Below, piece by piece: positions 16,376 to 26,341 of a stretch of 64,000 bases of DNA; the first letter of the stretch is position 1, and every line of letters begins with the position of its first letter. Position numbers and translations under genes: made by a program. The notes under the pieces are model-generated. The model saw nothing but the letters and a program-made list of their open reading frames with translations. It had not been told where the DNA came from and searched no databases. The stretch is from Cohaesibacter intestini (GTDB lineage Bacteria > Pseudomonadota > Alphaproteobacteria > Rhizobiales > Cohaesibacteraceae), in NCBI RefSeq assembly GCF_003324485.1, contig NZ_QODK01000002.1, positions 558,001 through 622,000 of the forward strand. The letters are read 5' to 3'.

Positions 16376-17053
16376 ATGAAACGTTCCTATATCAACGAGA
16401 TCCTGAAGGAAGGCGACGCCTTCATTCGCTCTTTCGGATATGTGATGCCACCTTTTGCCTATCTCTCGCCCGAAGAGATGAAGGCGGCCGACCATTCCAT
16501 CTATGTGGAGCGCGGCATGGGCTGGGATATCACTGATTATGGATTGGAAAAGTTTGACGAACTGGGTCTTTTTCTGTTCACCGTACGCAACGGCATTGCC
16601 GATGACCTGAATAAAGGCACCGGCATGCTCTATGCCGAAAAGATCATGATCAGCCGCAAGGACCAGCTTTCCCCCATGCATCGCCACTATATCAAGGCGG
16701 AAGACATCATCAACCGTGGTGGTGGCAAGCTGGTACTGGAGCTGTTCGCCCCCAATGAGGACGGCACGATCAACCGCGAAAAAGATGTCACCGTGCCGGT
16801 CGATGGTCGTCTGGTCACCTTGCCAGCGGGCGGTCTGCTGAAACTCGATCCGGGCGAGAGCGTCACCCTGATGCCGGGTGTCTGGCATGCCTTTTGGGGT
16901 GAAGGCGGCGATGTGCTGATTGGTGAAGTTTCCACCGTCAATGACGACCGCACCGACAACTGGTTCGAAATGAAGATTGGACGCTTCTCCAACGTCGAAG
17001 AAGATGTCGCCCCGACCCATCTGCTGGTCTCAGACTATGACAAGTTCCTCTAA
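16376..17053 (+). CDS. D-lyxose ketol-isomerase (cupin type)
   Basis: 225 residues of the YdaE/D-lyxose isomerase family, a cupin that isomerises D-lyxose to D-xylulose and in several characterised members also D-mannose to D-fructose. The metal site is visible in HRHYIKAED (H102, H104, E109), with the second histidine in PGVWHAFWGEGGDVLIGE. The length is that of the family. ATG 16376 begins MKRSYINEIL, the normal family start; an upstream open frame is not protein-like. Divergent from LacI and close to fructokinase: mannose to fructose to fructose 6-phosphate would be a two-step route (inference). Confidence 0.88.
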   Translation: MKRSYINEILKEGDAFIRSFGYVMPPFAYLSPEEMKAADHSIYVERGMGWDITDYGLEKFDELGLFLFTVRNGIADDLNKGTGMLYAEKIMISRKDQLSPMHRHYIKAEDIINRGGGKLVLELFAPNEDGTINREKDVTVPVDGRLVTLPAGGLLKLDPGESVTLMPGVWHAFWGEGGDVLIGEVSTVNDDRTDNWFEMKIGRFSNVEEDVAPTHLLVSDYDKFL

Positions 17054-17096
17054 GACGGGGCACAACTGAAGATAGGTCACCTTCAGGCCAAACAAA

Positions 17097-17156
17097 TAAC
17101 CCGTCACCAATGCATCGAGGCAACGTGCCTTGCTAGCACTGATGGCGGGTTTTTCA
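17097..17156 (+). terminator. Possible terminator after the lyxose isomerase gene
   Basis: AACCCG and later CGGGTTTTT can pair, with CCA/TGG next and a small internal GGCA/TGCC hairpin between, followed by five T. Imperfect, and shared by convergent genes. Confidence 0.4.
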
Positions 17157-17179
17157 TTGCCGAGAAGTCAGGCGTCTGA

Positions 17180-17614
17180 TCACTCGTAGAAAATCGGGCG
17201 GGGACGACCCTCTTCTCCAAGCGCAACAAAGACAAATTCCGCTTCGGTGACAATATCGGACTTGTTGGCATAACGCGGCCGCGCCCAGACATCGAGATGG
17301 ATGGTGATCGAGCTGGTGCCAACTTTGGACACCGTCGCATAGAGGGTCACCTCGTCCCCCACCTTGACCGGGCGGATAAATTGCATACCTTCGACCGAAA
17401 CAGTCGCACAGCGCCCCTGCGCCACACGCGCAGCCATATTGCCGGCAGCCAGATCCATTTGCGACATCAGCCAGCCACCAAAGACATCACCCGCCGGGTT
17501 GGTATCCGCCGGCATGGCGATGGTGCGCAGGATCAGTACACCGTCCTTTTGCTGTCGCCCATGGGAAGCCAGCTTTCTGGCCCGCTCCAACCGCTCCTGG
17601 CACTCTTCAGTCAT
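17180..17614 (-). CDS. Acyl-CoA thioesterase, hotdog fold (YciA-like)
   Basis: 144 residues of the HotDog ACOT type that hydrolyse acyl-CoA to free acid and CoA. Visible are the family phrase PADTNPAGDVFGGWLMSQMDLAAG with the catalytic N-x-x-G-D pattern, then the beta sheet (VEGMQFIRPVKVGDEVTLYATVSKVG) and the C-terminal VTEAEFVFVALGEEGRPR. Length equals that of E. coli YciA and its homologues. It converges on the lyxose isomerase gene and lies 126 bp beyond the end of hutC, likely a separate unit. Preferred chain length cannot be read from the sequence. Confidence 0.88.
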   Translation of the reverse strand: MTEECQERLERARKLASHGRQQKDGVLILRTIAMPADTNPAGDVFGGWLMSQMDLAAGNMAARVAQGRCATVSVEGMQFIRPVKVGDEVTLYATVSKVGTSSITIHLDVWARPRYANKSDIVTEAEFVFVALGEEGRPRPIFYE

Positions 17615-17740
17615 ACTATCGCTTCCCTAAGCTGTTCCCCACAAAGTGGCCGATCATCGATGCGGTCCGACTGTAATGATCTGGTACCAAAAGGGAAATG
17701 CAACGATTGCCTATTGTGCAAAAACCAGACAATCCGGCGC

Positions 17741-18448
17741 CTAGCTGTTGGTCGAAAGCCGATAGCCCGGCGCGGTAGTCGCTCGCACATGGGTGATCGG
17801 GGCATCATTCAGCCACGTCGTCCTCTCGATATGAAGCAAGGCTGATCCGGGCGCAACAAGCATTTGTTCTGCAATCTCGCCCAAGGCAGCCTCGGCATAA
17901 AGCTGCACCGAACAGCGATTATACGGCCGGTTGCGCACCAGCCATTCATTGGCATTCTGGCGCTTGAGATCGACCTTGAGGATCTCCGGCACGGTTTCAA
18001 GGCTGATCCAGCGATCCTCATAGATGAAGGGCTTGCCATCTGACAGATGCAGTGCCTTGATATTCAGCATCACTTCCCGCTCCACCAGTCCCATCACTGC
18101 AGTAACTGATCCGGGCGCCAACAGATGCCGACAATCGACCATGTGATAGGCATAGACAGCACCACTCATTTCCACTTCCAGCCGGGTAACCGGAATATCG
18201 AGCCGGGTGCGGGTCACCGGATCGGTACAGACGATGGTGCCCCCCTTGCGGCGGCGCTCGACAATCCCGCTCTCCGCCAGGGACCGCATGGCCCGATGAA
18301 CAGTCGTCCGGGCACAGCCCAACTCTAACGCCAGATCCTCATCGCGCGGCAACTTGTCCCCCGGCCTATAAGTGGCATCGAGAATGCGCGAATGGATAAG
18401 CTCCCGAATATCGGACCAGCTGTGTTTTTGGTCGGAAGTCAAAGTCAA
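17741..18448 (-). CDS. hutC: Histidine-utilisation repressor HutC (GntR family, UTRA domain)
   Basis: 235 residues. An N-terminal GntR winged helix (SDIRELIHSRILDATYRPGDKLPRDEDLALELGCARTTVHRAMRSLAESG region, residues about 12-75) is followed by the UTRA ligand domain with LHLSDGKPFIYEDRWIS, a typical HutC phrase, and the C-terminal ITHVRATTAPGYRLSTN. HutC proteins repress hut genes and are released by urocanate. The TTG start at 18448 overlaps the hutF stop (TTGA), and the family N-terminus begins there; another in-frame TTG follows six bases later. Genes hutF and hutC form one transcript divergent from hutI, and a palindrome in the divergent promoter could be its operator. Confidence 0.9.
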   Translation of the reverse strand: MTLTSDQKHSWSDIRELIHSRILDATYRPGDKLPRDEDLALELGCARTTVHRAMRSLAESGIVERRRKGGTIVCTDPVTRTRLDIPVTRLEVEMSGAVYAYHMVDCRHLLAPGSVTAVMGLVEREVMLNIKALHLSDGKPFIYEDRWISLETVPEILKVDLKRQNANEWLVRNRPYNRCSVQLYAEAALGEIAEQMLVAPGSALLHIERTTWLNDAPITHVRATTAPGYRLSTNS

Positions 18449-19815
18449 TGATCCAGTTGCTTCATCACCGCCTTGTAGCGATCCACGATGGCATCGCGGG
18501 CAATATGGCGGCCTTGTTTGACGATAGGACGGCCCGCACTCCACACATCCGTGATGCAGCCCTGCCCGCGCCCTGAGAAAATCAGGCTATCCAGTATCAC
18601 ATCCCCTTCACGGCCACAAATACACTCATTGTCGGTGTCCAGCGCAATCAGGTCTGCCTCAGCTCCCGCCTCAAGACCACCTGCTGCCCTCTGGGCTGCC
18701 TGAGCCCCACCAGCTACGACGGCATCGAACAGGAACCGACCGGTTGATTTCTCCATCGTGGCGTAGGCTGCGCGGCTTCGATCTCGCAAACGTTGGGAAT
18801 ATTCCAACTGTTTGAGCTCTTCCCACAGGCTGATCTGTATATCACTGTCCGAACCGACACCGATCTGGCCACCAGCTTGGGCAAAGGCGACGCCATTGAA
18901 GATGCCATCCCCCAAACTGCCTTCGGTGATCGGGCACAAGCCCGCCACCGCACCGGTATTCGCAAGCCCGACCGTCTCATCGCTGGTCATCTGAGTGCAA
19001 TGGATCAAACACCAATTGGGCTTCACGTCATGGTTGGCGAGCAGCCACTCCACCGGACGTGCCTTGCGATGAGCAACCAGCTCCTCGACCTCAGGCACCT
19101 GTTCGGCCAGATGCATATGCAACGGCTTGTCACCGGCCAATTGCACCGCCCGTTTCAAGCCCTCCGGATCGACCGCCCGCAAACTGTGCGGCGCAACGCC
19201 AATAGTCCAGTCATCAGGGCCCGAAAGAACCGTGGCTTCGGCCTCCTGATACAGCTTGGCAAACTGATCAAAATCGTTGCCAAATCGTCTTTGCCCACCC
19301 GCCAGAGGACGCTGGTCACAGCCGCCATATTGATAAAAGACCGGTAGCAGGGTGAGACCCAGCCCCGTCGCTTGCGCTGCCGCAGCGATCCGATCCGCCA
19401 TCTCGCTCAGGCGATCATAGGCGACGCCCCCTTGAGCATGATGGAAGTAATGAAACTCCGCCACCGAGCCAAAGCCCGCCTCGGCCATTTCCATAAAGGC
19501 GAGCGCCGCGATCGCTTCCATATGGTCCGGTGTCAACTGGTCAAGAAACTTGTACATCAAGCGCCGCCAGGTCCAGAAACTGTCCTTCGGATCCGGGCCC
19601 TTGGCCTCCGTCAGTCCGGACATGGCCCGCTGGAAGGCATGGCTATGCAGATTGACCGGCGCAGGCAAGATCAGGTCAGCATGATGATCCGCCGGCTCCA
19701 TCGGTCCCGCTTGTGGAGAAATGCGTTCGATCTTTCCCGCCTTGGTGAGACAAATATCGACATTCTTTGCCCAACCAGTGGTCAGAAGCGCCGATTTTGC
19801 ACGGATTTTCATCAT
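18445..19815 (-). CDS. hutF: Formimidoylglutamate deiminase
   Basis: 456 residues, amidohydrolase superfamily. HutF deaminates N-formimidoyl-glutamate to N-formylglutamate and ammonia, the first step of the two-step route finished by HutG. Metal motif NLHSHAFQRAMSG (H57, H59) and the later HMHLAEQ, LIHCTQM and CPITEGSLGDGIF with a terminal GVGSDSDIQIS that are typical of HutF rather than of guanine deaminase or AtzA relatives. The start is ATG-ATG at 19815/19812. Its stop overlaps the hutC start, so the repressor is translated with it. A divergent promoter is visible in the 19816-19912 gap. Confidence 0.94.
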   Translation of the reverse strand: MMKIRAKSALLTTGWAKNVDICLTKAGKIERISPQAGPMEPADHHADLILPAPVNLHSHAFQRAMSGLTEAKGPDPKDSFWTWRRLMYKFLDQLTPDHMEAIAALAFMEMAEAGFGSVAEFHYFHHAQGGVAYDRLSEMADRIAAAAQATGLGLTLLPVFYQYGGCDQRPLAGGQRRFGNDFDQFAKLYQEAEATVLSGPDDWTIGVAPHSLRAVDPEGLKRAVQLAGDKPLHMHLAEQVPEVEELVAHRKARPVEWLLANHDVKPNWCLIHCTQMTSDETVGLANTGAVAGLCPITEGSLGDGIFNGVAFAQAGGQIGVGSDSDIQISLWEELKQLEYSQRLRDRSRAAYATMEKSTGRFLFDAVVAGGAQAAQRAAGGLEAGAEADLIALDTDNECICGREGDVILDSLIFSGRGQGCITDVWSAGRPIVKQGRHIARDAIVDRYKAVMKQLDH

Positions 19816-19851
19816 GGAATTTCCCCTCGAGACAATGAAGCAAAATTGCAG

Positions 19852-19879
19852 TTGACATTATTATGTTGCTACATATTAA
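19852..19879 (+). promoter_or_regulatory. Promoter for hutI-hutH-hutG-hutU
   Basis: TTGACA at 19852-19857, a 16-bp spacer, and TATTAA at 19874-19879, about 35 bp before the hutI start. It overlaps the opposite hutF promoter. Confidence 0.6.
19863..19874. promoter_or_regulatory. Candidate HutC operator
   Basis: ATGT-TGCT-ACAT, an inverted repeat placed between the -35 and -10 boxes of the hutI promoter and next to the -10 of the hutF promoter, so bound repressor would block both. It resembles but is not identical to the described HutC TGTATATACA-type sites. Confidence 0.45.
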
Positions 19880-19901
19880 ATATTAATAGGCACATTAACA
19901 A
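19873..19901 (-). promoter_or_regulatory. Promoter for hutF-hutC
   Basis: On the minus strand TTGTTA (19896-19901), 17 bp spacer, and TAATAT (19873-19878), 58 bp before the hutF ATG. The -10 boxes of the two divergent promoters overlap. Confidence 0.55.
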
Positions 19902-19912
19902 GGGCCCTGTCG

Positions 19913-21109
19913 ATGCCAAAAAGCACTTTATCTAATCTCACAATCGCGACGATGAGGGATCATTCCGGCTATGGACTGATTGAAAATGGCTCGATTGTTC
20001 TGGATGGCTCCTCGATTGTCTGGGTCGGGTCTTCCGACACTCTGCCAGCCGAATTTTCGTCTCTGGAAAGCACGGATTTTGAAGGCCGGTTGGTAACGCC
20101 AGGCCTGATTGATTGTCACACCCATCTTGTCTATGGCGGCAGCCGCGCCCGCGAGTTTGAAATGCGTCTGAACGGCGCAAGCTACGAAGAAGTGGCCCGT
20201 GCAGGTGGCGGCATTGTCTCGACCGTCAGCGCCACGCGTGAAGCCTGCGAGGCTTCCCTGTTGGCCGATGCCCTGATCCGCGCCGATCAGCTAATCGCTG
20301 AAGGGGTCACCGCCATCGAGATCAAGTCCGGCTACGGCCTCGATCTTGAGACCGAACGCAAAATGCTGCGTGTGGCTCGCACGCTGGAAGCCATGCGCCC
20401 AATCCGGGTGCGCACCACCTTCCTTGGCGCCCATGCAACGCCCAAAGGCATGGAGCCGGACGCCTATCTTGACGAAGTGTGCCTGCCTGTTCTTGATGAC
20501 TGCCACAGCGCGGGTCTCGTGGATGCGGTAGACGGCTTTTGCGAGGGCATAGCCTTCTCGCCAGCTCAGATCGAGCGGGTCTTTGAGCGCGCCCAAAGCC
20601 TTGGTCTGCCAGTCAAACTGCATGCCGAACAGTTAAGCAACATTGGCGGCACGCCCCTTGCCGCCCGTTATAATGCCCTGTCCGTCGATCACGTGGAATA
20701 TGCCAATGCAGACGACGCCAAGGCCTTGGCCAAATCCGGCACGGTGGCGGTCCTGCTGCCCGGAGCCTTCTACACCTTGCGCGAAACACAGGCTCCACCG
20801 GTCGATGCCTTCCGCGCTGAAGGTGTGCCAATGGCGGTTGCCACCGACTGGAATCCCGGCTCCTCGCCCCTTGGCTCGCTGCTGCTGGCGATGAATATGG
20901 CCTGCACCCTCTTCCGCCTCACCCCGGCAGAAAGCCTTGCGGGCACCACCAAACAGGCAGCCCGCGCTCTGGGCTACAGCGATGCGGGTATCATTGCCCC
21001 GGGCATGCGGGCTGACCTCGCCATCTGGGACGTCACCGACCCGGCAGAATTGTCCTATCGCATTGGCTCCAATCCGCTGCACAAACGCATTTTCGGAGGG
21101 CTCGCATGA
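19913..21109 (+). CDS. hutI: Imidazolonepropionase
   Basis: 398 residues, amidohydrolase superfamily. HutI opens imidazolone-5-propionate to N-formimidoyl-L-glutamate, the third step of histidine degradation. The metal site is [12 protein letters not shown] (H69, H71); further family phrases are [41 protein letters not shown] and [13 protein letters not shown] with the metal-binding Asp. Length is the norm for HutI. It is the first gene of the plus-strand hut operon; its stop overlaps the hutH start by four bases (ATGA). Promoter elements lie just upstream. Confidence 0.96.
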   Translation: MPKSTLSNLTIATMRDHSGYGLIENGSIVLDGSSIVWVGSSDTLPAEFSSLESTDFEGRLVTPGLIDCHTHLVYGGSRAREFEMRLNGASYEEVARAGGGIVSTVSATREACEASLLADALIRADQLIAEGVTAIEIKSGYGLDLETERKMLRVARTLEAMRPIRVRTTFLGAHATPKGMEPDAYLDEVCLPVLDDCHSAGLVDAVDGFCEGIAFSPAQIERVFERAQSLGLPVKLHAEQLSNIGGTPLAARYNALSVDHVEYANADDAKALAKSGTVAVLLPGAFYTLRETQAPPVDAFRAEGVPMAVATDWNPGSSPLGSLLLAMNMACTLFRLTPAESLAGTTKQAARALGYSDAGIIAPGMRADLAIWDVTDPAELSYRIGSNPLHKRIFGGLA

Positions 21110-22623
21110 GCATCACCCTAATTCCCGGCAGCACAGATCTGGCGGTGCTGGAAGCCATTTGGCGCGGCGCAAGCTGCGCCCTTGATGCCGACGCAAGGAA
21201 AGCCGTCGAGGCTGCCGCAGCCATCATCCGTGAAGCCGCCCAAGGGTCGGTCCCGATCTATGGCGTCAATACCGGCTTTGGCAAACTGGCTTCCATCCGC
21301 ATTGCGCCCAAGGATACAGAAACCCTCCAGCGCAATCTGATTCTGAGCCATTGCTGCGGCGTTGGCGAAGCGCTGGATACCGCCTCGACCCGCCTGATGA
21401 TGGCCCTAAAACTTCTGTCTCTTGGCCGCGGCGCATCCGGTGTGCGCTGGGAGGTATGCGCCCTCATCGAAGCGATGCTGGAAAAAGGCATTGCCCCGGT
21501 CATTCCGGTGCAGGGCTCTGTCGGGGCGTCGGGCGATCTCGCCCCTCTGGCCCATTTTGCCGCCACCCTGATTGGCGAAAGCGAGGTCTTCCACGAGGGC
21601 AAGCGCATGCCATCGCCCAAGGCTTTGGACCAATGCGGCCTGAAACCTGTCGTGCTGGGCCCCAAAGAAGGCCTCGCCCTGATCAATGGCACGCAATTCT
21701 CCACAGCGCTGGCCCTGACAGGCCTGTTCAAGGCCTTTGCCATGCTGCGCAATTCGGTCCTGAGTTCCGCGCTCTCCACTGATGCCATCATGGGTTCCAC
21801 CCAACCCTTGCAGCCTTCTATTCATGCCCTGCGCGGCCAACCGGGCCAAATCGACGTCGCCCGCGAAATGCGTGCCCTGCTCGATGGCAGCGAAATCCGT
21901 GAAAGCCACCGCGAAGGTGATACGCGGGTGCAGGATCCCTATTGCATCCGCTGCCAGCCACAGGTCGCCGGCGCTGCTCTCGATCTGTTGCGCTTTGCTG
22001 GTCGGACGCTGGAAATCGAGGCCAACGCGGTCACTGACAATCCGCTCGTCACCGAAGATGGCATCCTGTCGGGCGGCAATTTCCATGCCGAGCCGGTGGC
22101 CTTTGCCGCCGACCAGATCGCACTGGCCCTCTCGGAAATCGGAGCCATAGCGCAGCGGCGCGTCGCCCTGATGGTTGACCCGACCCTCAGCTTTGATTTG
22201 CCGCCTTTCCTCACCCCGAAACCGGGCCTCAATTCGGGCTTCATGATTGCCGAAGTCACCACCGCCGCCCTGATGAGCGAGAACAAGCATCTGGCCAATC
22301 CCTGCTCGACCGACAGCACCCCAACCTCGGCCAATCAGGAAGACCATGTCAGCATGGCGGCCCACGGCGCCCGCCGCCTCGACCGGATGGCCGCCAATCT
22401 GTCGGTGATCCTTGGCGTTGAAGTTCTTTGCGCCGCGCAGGGCATCGAGGCCCGTGCCCCCCTTAAAACCGCGCCACGCTTGCAACAGGCCATCGCCACC
22501 TTGCGTCAGCAAGTCCCAACCCTTGACGAGGATCGTTTTCTGGCCCCCGACATCGAGAAAGCAGCACAGCTCGCAGCCGATGAAACGCTGGTCAAGACCG
22601 TCAATCTGGAGATTCAACCATGA
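21106..22623 (+). CDS. hutH: Histidine ammonia-lyase
   Basis: 505 residues. HutH removes ammonia from L-histidine to give urocanate. The self-forming MIO cofactor tripeptide A141-S142-G143 is intact in [14 protein letters not shown], and [11 protein letters not shown] (active site Tyr) and the conserved [11 protein letters not shown] and SADQEDHVSM-like stretch ([16 protein letters not shown]) are present. Length is typical. Start overlaps the hutI stop and its own stop overlaps hutG (both ATGA), indicating tight translational coupling within the operon. Confidence 0.97.
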   Translation: MSITLIPGSTDLAVLEAIWRGASCALDADARKAVEAAAAIIREAAQGSVPIYGVNTGFGKLASIRIAPKDTETLQRNLILSHCCGVGEALDTASTRLMMALKLLSLGRGASGVRWEVCALIEAMLEKGIAPVIPVQGSVGASGDLAPLAHFAATLIGESEVFHEGKRMPSPKALDQCGLKPVVLGPKEGLALINGTQFSTALALTGLFKAFAMLRNSVLSSALSTDAIMGSTQPLQPSIHALRGQPGQIDVAREMRALLDGSEIRESHREGDTRVQDPYCIRCQPQVAGAALDLLRFAGRTLEIEANAVTDNPLVTEDGILSGGNFHAEPVAFAADQIALALSEIGAIAQRRVALMVDPTLSFDLPPFLTPKPGLNSGFMIAEVTTAALMSENKHLANPCSTDSTPTSANQEDHVSMAAHGARRLDRMAANLSVILGVEVLCAAQGIEARAPLKTAPRLQQAIATLRQQVPTLDEDRFLAPDIEKAAQLAADETLVKTVNLEIQP

Positions 22624-23402
22624 GCCTTCTCGACATCAAGCAGGGATCATCGCCTCTGGTGCTGGGCTTCCCCCACACGGGCACCGAAGTGCCTGCGGAC
22701 ATTGCCCTCAAGTTGAACGATAACGGCCTGAAACTGAGCGACACCGACTGGCACATTCACACGCTCTATGAAGATCTCGCCCCAGACGTCACCAGTGTGC
22801 GCACCAAGATCCATCGCTATGTGATCGACGCCAACCGCGACCCAAGCGGCGAGAGCCTCTATCCCGGCCAGAACACCACCACCCTTGTGCCGACCACCGA
22901 TTTCGACGGTGTTGCAATCTGGAACAATGAGCCCACCCCTGAAGATATCGAAGCCCGGCGTCTCGCCTACCACGCCCCCTATCACGCGGCATTGCAGGCC
23001 GAGATCTACCGCGTCAAGGCAATCCATGGCTTTGCCATTTTATATGATTGCCACTCGATCCGCTCAGACATTCCCTTCCTGTTTGAAGGCATTCTGCCCG
23101 ATTTCAACATTGGCACAAATCTTGGCACGACCTGCGCCCCGAGCATCGAGAAGGCCGTGGTCGACATTTGCGGTGCCGCCGAAGGCTATTCCAGCATTCT
23201 CAATGGCCGCTTCAAGGGCGGCTGGACCACACGCTATTACGGCCAACCAGAGGATGGTGTCCATGCCATCCAGATGGAACTCGCCCAATCTAATTACCTC
23301 GCGATCGAAGCCGCCCCGTGGGATTATGATCCCACCAAAGCTGAGCGCCTGCGCAACCATCTGCGCACGATTGTGAGCACGCTCATCGAATGGAGGCCAT
23401 GA
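22620..23402 (+). CDS. hutG: N-formylglutamate deformylase
   Basis: 260 residues of the FGase family (N-formylglutamate amidohydrolase). It releases formate and L-glutamate from N-formylglutamate. Visible family features are the N-terminal [34 protein letters not shown], the [14 protein letters not shown] metal/substrate site, and [10 protein letters not shown] near the C-terminus. It acts after HutF and completes the pathway in this window. It overlaps hutH and hutU by four-base ATGA junctions. Confidence 0.95.
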   Translation: MSLLDIKQGSSPLVLGFPHTGTEVPADIALKLNDNGLKLSDTDWHIHTLYEDLAPDVTSVRTKIHRYVIDANRDPSGESLYPGQNTTTLVPTTDFDGVAIWNNEPTPEDIEARRLAYHAPYHAALQAEIYRVKAIHGFAILYDCHSIRSDIPFLFEGILPDFNIGTNLGTTCAPSIEKAVVDICGAAEGYSSILNGRFKGGWTTRYYGQPEDGVHAIQMELAQSNYLAIEAAPWDYDPTKAERLRNHLRTIVSTLIEWRP

Positions 23403-25075
23403 TGACCGATCCACGCAAAAATTCCCGTGACATCTTCCCGCCGACCGGCACAGAAATCACTGCCAAAAGCTGGCTAACCGAAGCGCCGATGCGGATGCTG
23501 ATGAACAATCTGCATCCAGATGTCGCCGAAAATCCGCACGAACTGGTCGTCTATGGCGGCATTGGACGCGCAGCCCGCACATGGCAGGATTTTGATCGCA
23601 TCGTCGCCAGCCTCAAGGATCTTGAAGAAGACGAAACCCTTCTGGTCCAGTCCGGCAAACCCGTCGCCGTGGTTCGCACCCACAAGGATGCCCCGCGCGT
23701 GCTGATCGCCAATTCCAATCTGGTGCCCAACTGGGCCAACTGGGATCATTTCAACGAGCTCGATAAAAAGGGCCTGATGATGTATGGCCAGATGACCGCT
23801 GGCTCGTGGATCTATATCGGCACGCAGGGCATCGTTCAGGGCACTTACGAAACCTTTGCCGAAGCCGGTCGTCAGCATTATGACGGCGATCTGACCGGCA
23901 AATGGATCCTCACCGGCGGCCTTGGCGGCATGGGCGGCGCTCAGCCACTGGCCGCGGTCTTTGCAGGTGCTTGCTGTCTGGCGGTAGAATGCAACCCGGA
24001 CAGCATCGACTTCCGCTTGCGCACCAAATATCTCGACGAGAAAACCGACAGCCTTGATGAAGCGTTGGAGATGATCGAGCGCTGGACCAAGGCGGGCGAG
24101 GCCAAATCTGTTGGACTGCTGGGCAATGCCGCCGATATTTTCCCACAAATCCATCGCCGAGGCGTCCGCCCCGACATCGTCACCGATCAGACTTCGGCCC
24201 ATGACCCGATCAATGGCTATCTGCCACAGGGTTGGAGCGTCGCCGAATGGAAGGAAAAGGCCCAAACCGCCCCCAAGGAAGTCGAAAAAGCCGCCCGCGC
24301 CTCAATGAAGGTTCATGTCGAAGCCATGGTGGCCTTCCACAAGGATGGCGTCCCCACCGTCGATTATGGCAACAATATCCGCCAGATGGCGCTGGAAGAG
24401 GGCTTGGAAGACGCCTTCGCCTTCCCCGGCTTTGTGCCAGCCTATATCCGCCCGCTCTTCTGCAAGGGCATCGGCCCCTTCCGTTGGTGCGCCCTTTCCG
24501 GCGACCCGGAAGACATCCGCAAGACCGATCAGGCGATGAAAGAGCTGTTCCCGGAGAATAAGCATCTGCACAATTGGCTGGATATGGCGAGCGACCGCAT
24601 CGCCTTCCAAGGCTTGCCCGCCCGCATTTGCTGGATCGGCTTGGGGTATCGTCACCGTGCGGGCCTCAAATTCAACGAAATGGTCGCCTCGGGCGAGTTG
24701 AAAGCCCCAATTGTCATTGGCCGCGATCATCTCGACAGCGGCTCGGTCGCCAGCCCCAATCGCGAAACCGAAGCCATGCAGGATGGCTCGGATGCGGTCT
24801 CCGACTGGCCTTTGCTCAATGCCTTGGTCAACACCGCCAGCGGCGCGACTTGGGTCAGCCTCCATCATGGCGGCGGCGTCGGCATGGGGTTTTCGCAACA
24901 TTCGGGCGTGGTGATCGTTGCCGACGGCACCGACGATGCCGCCAAGCGGCTCGAACGGGTACTCTGGAATGATCCGGCCAGTGGTGTCTGGCGTCATGCG
25001 GACGCAGGCTATGACATCGCTCTTGACTGTGCCCGCGAACATGGTCTGAAATTGCCGGGCATTCTGGGCACCTGA
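23402..25075 (+). CDS. hutU: Urocanate hydratase
   Basis: 557 residues, NAD-dependent hydratase converting urocanate to imidazolone propionate. The NAD-binding glycine motif [14 protein letters not shown] is at about residue 172, followed by [12 protein letters not shown], the [13 protein letters not shown] segment, and [18 protein letters not shown] with the family's conserved residues; the tail [13 protein letters not shown] is also characteristic. ATG 23402 is preferred to two other in-frame ATGs (23390, 23399) because GGAGG ends 5 bp before it and it overlaps the hutG stop as ATGA. The length equals that of known urocanases. It is followed after 88 bp by a TRAP transporter. Confidence 0.96.
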   Translation: MTDPRKNSRDIFPPTGTEITAKSWLTEAPMRMLMNNLHPDVAENPHELVVYGGIGRAARTWQDFDRIVASLKDLEEDETLLVQSGKPVAVVRTHKDAPRVLIANSNLVPNWANWDHFNELDKKGLMMYGQMTAGSWIYIGTQGIVQGTYETFAEAGRQHYDGDLTGKWILTGGLGGMGGAQPLAAVFAGACCLAVECNPDSIDFRLRTKYLDEKTDSLDEALEMIERWTKAGEAKSVGLLGNAADIFPQIHRRGVRPDIVTDQTSAHDPINGYLPQGWSVAEWKEKAQTAPKEVEKAARASMKVHVEAMVAFHKDGVPTVDYGNNIRQMALEEGLEDAFAFPGFVPAYIRPLFCKGIGPFRWCALSGDPEDIRKTDQAMKELFPENKHLHNWLDMASDRIAFQGLPARICWIGLGYRHRAGLKFNEMVASGELKAPIVIGRDHLDSGSVASPNRETEAMQDGSDAVSDWPLLNALVNTASGATWVSLHHGGGVGMGFSQHSGVVIVADGTDDAAKRLERVLWNDPASGVWRHADAGYDIALDCAREHGLKLPGILGT

Positions 25076-25163
25076 CCAACAAACAAAGCGTTTCAAAAGA
25101 CATAACAAGAATAAGGGCAAAGCAAGCCCACCCACACATCCACCTTCCCAGAGGAGTTATCAA

Positions 25164-26249
25164 ATGGAAAGAAGAACCTTTTTGAAAGCAGGCGCCGCCG
25201 GTCTTGCCGCCGGAGCCCTCGCCACCCCGGCTATCGCCGAGGGTAAGATGCAGTGGAAAATGGTCACCGCCTGGCCAAAGAACCTGCCCGGCCCCGGCGT
25301 AGCCGCCCAAATGCTGGCCGATCGCATCACCGCCCTGTCCGGCGGACGCATCGAAGTCAAACTCTTTGCTGCTGGGGAACTGGTCCCCGGTCGCGGCGTG
25401 TTTGATGCCGTCAGCGAAGGCACCGCCGAGCTTTATCATGCCGTGCCTGCCTATTGGGGCTCCAAATCCAAAGGCATCCTGTTGTTCGGTTCCCAGCCTT
25501 TTGGCCTGCGTGCCGACGAACAATTTGGCTGGCTCTATCATGGCGGCGGTCAGGCGCTCTATGACGAAATGTATGGCCGCTTCAAAATCAAGCCATTCCT
25601 GTGTGGCAACTCCGGCCCGCAATGGGGTGGCTGGTTCCGCAACGAGATCAACTCTCCGGATGATCTCAAGGGCCTGAAATTCCGCACCACCGGTTTGGCT
25701 TCCGAGATGGCTTCCAAGCTCGGTATGGCCGCAGAAGCCATGTCCGGTCCGGCCATGTTCCAGGCCCTGCAGACCGGCGCTCTGGATGCGGGTGAATTTA
25801 TCGGCCCATGGACCGACAGCGCCCTTGGCTTCTTCCAGGTGGCGAAAAACTATTATTGGCCGGGGGTTGGTGAGCCTTCTTCGGCTGAAGAATGCGGCGT
25901 CAATGCAGATGTCTATGCCGGTCTGCCGGACGATCTGAAACAGGCCGTCAGCCTTGCTTGCGAGAGCCTCTACAATCCGGTTTGGACCGAATATACGACC
26001 AAACATGCGGCAGCCCTCAAGAACATGGTCGAAAAAGAAGGCGTTCAGGTCAAAATGTTCCCTGAAAGCGTCATCAAGGCCATGGGCAAGGCAGCAGGCG
26101 AAGTGATTGATGAACTGCGTCAGGATGACGACGAGCTGGTCAAGCGCATCACCGAAAGCTTCGTCGCCTACCGCGATAGCGTCGGTGGTTACATGACCTT
26201 TGCCGACAATGGCCAGATGAACGCCCGTGCGTCCATCATGGGCTATTGA
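25164..26249 (+). CDS. TRAP transporter solute-binding protein (TakP/DctP family), hut-linked
   Basis: 361 residues. The N-terminus MERRTFLKAGAAGLAAG is a twin-arginine signal, so the protein folds in the cytoplasm before export. The core shows TAWPKNLPGPGVAAQMLADRI, an opening motif like those of 2-oxo-acid binding TakP proteins, and the central KGLKFRTTGLASEMASKLG...FQALQTGALDAGEFIGPW, in which the Arg of KFR contacts the substrate carboxylate. The ligand is probably a small monocarboxylate. Its place just after hutU suggests urocanate, imidazolelactate or a similar histidine breakdown acid (inference). GAGGAG lies upstream of the start. A strong hairpin follows the gene at 26299-26324. Confidence 0.9.
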   Translation: MERRTFLKAGAAGLAAGALATPAIAEGKMQWKMVTAWPKNLPGPGVAAQMLADRITALSGGRIEVKLFAAGELVPGRGVFDAVSEGTAELYHAVPAYWGSKSKGILLFGSQPFGLRADEQFGWLYHGGGQALYDEMYGRFKIKPFLCGNSGPQWGGWFRNEINSPDDLKGLKFRTTGLASEMASKLGMAAEAMSGPAMFQALQTGALDAGEFIGPWTDSALGFFQVAKNYYWPGVGEPSSAEECGVNADVYAGLPDDLKQAVSLACESLYNPVWTEYTTKHAAALKNMVEKEGVQVKMFPESVIKAMGKAAGEVIDELRQDDDELVKRITESFVAYRDSVGGYMTFADNGQMNARASIMGY

Positions 26250-26298
26250 TCGGACAGTCCTCGACGCATTTACACCATCAATAATATGCCTATCTTTG

Positions 26299-26324
26299 GT
26301 CCGGCGCACAGACATGCGCCGGAC
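26299..26324 (+). other. Intercistronic hairpin after the TRAP binding-protein gene
   Basis: Perfect 10-bp stem GTCCGGCGCA / TGCGCCGGAC with a 6-base loop and no T run. Such hairpins often stabilise the upstream mRNA so binding protein is made in excess over membrane subunits. Confidence 0.65.
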
Positions 26325-26341
26325 TGAAGGAAAGGAACAGC

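Noticed and set aside
24855-26315. A 486-residue antisense frame over hutU and the TRAP binding protein
   Set aside because: Spans two conserved genes on the other strand; GC-rich third positions explain it.
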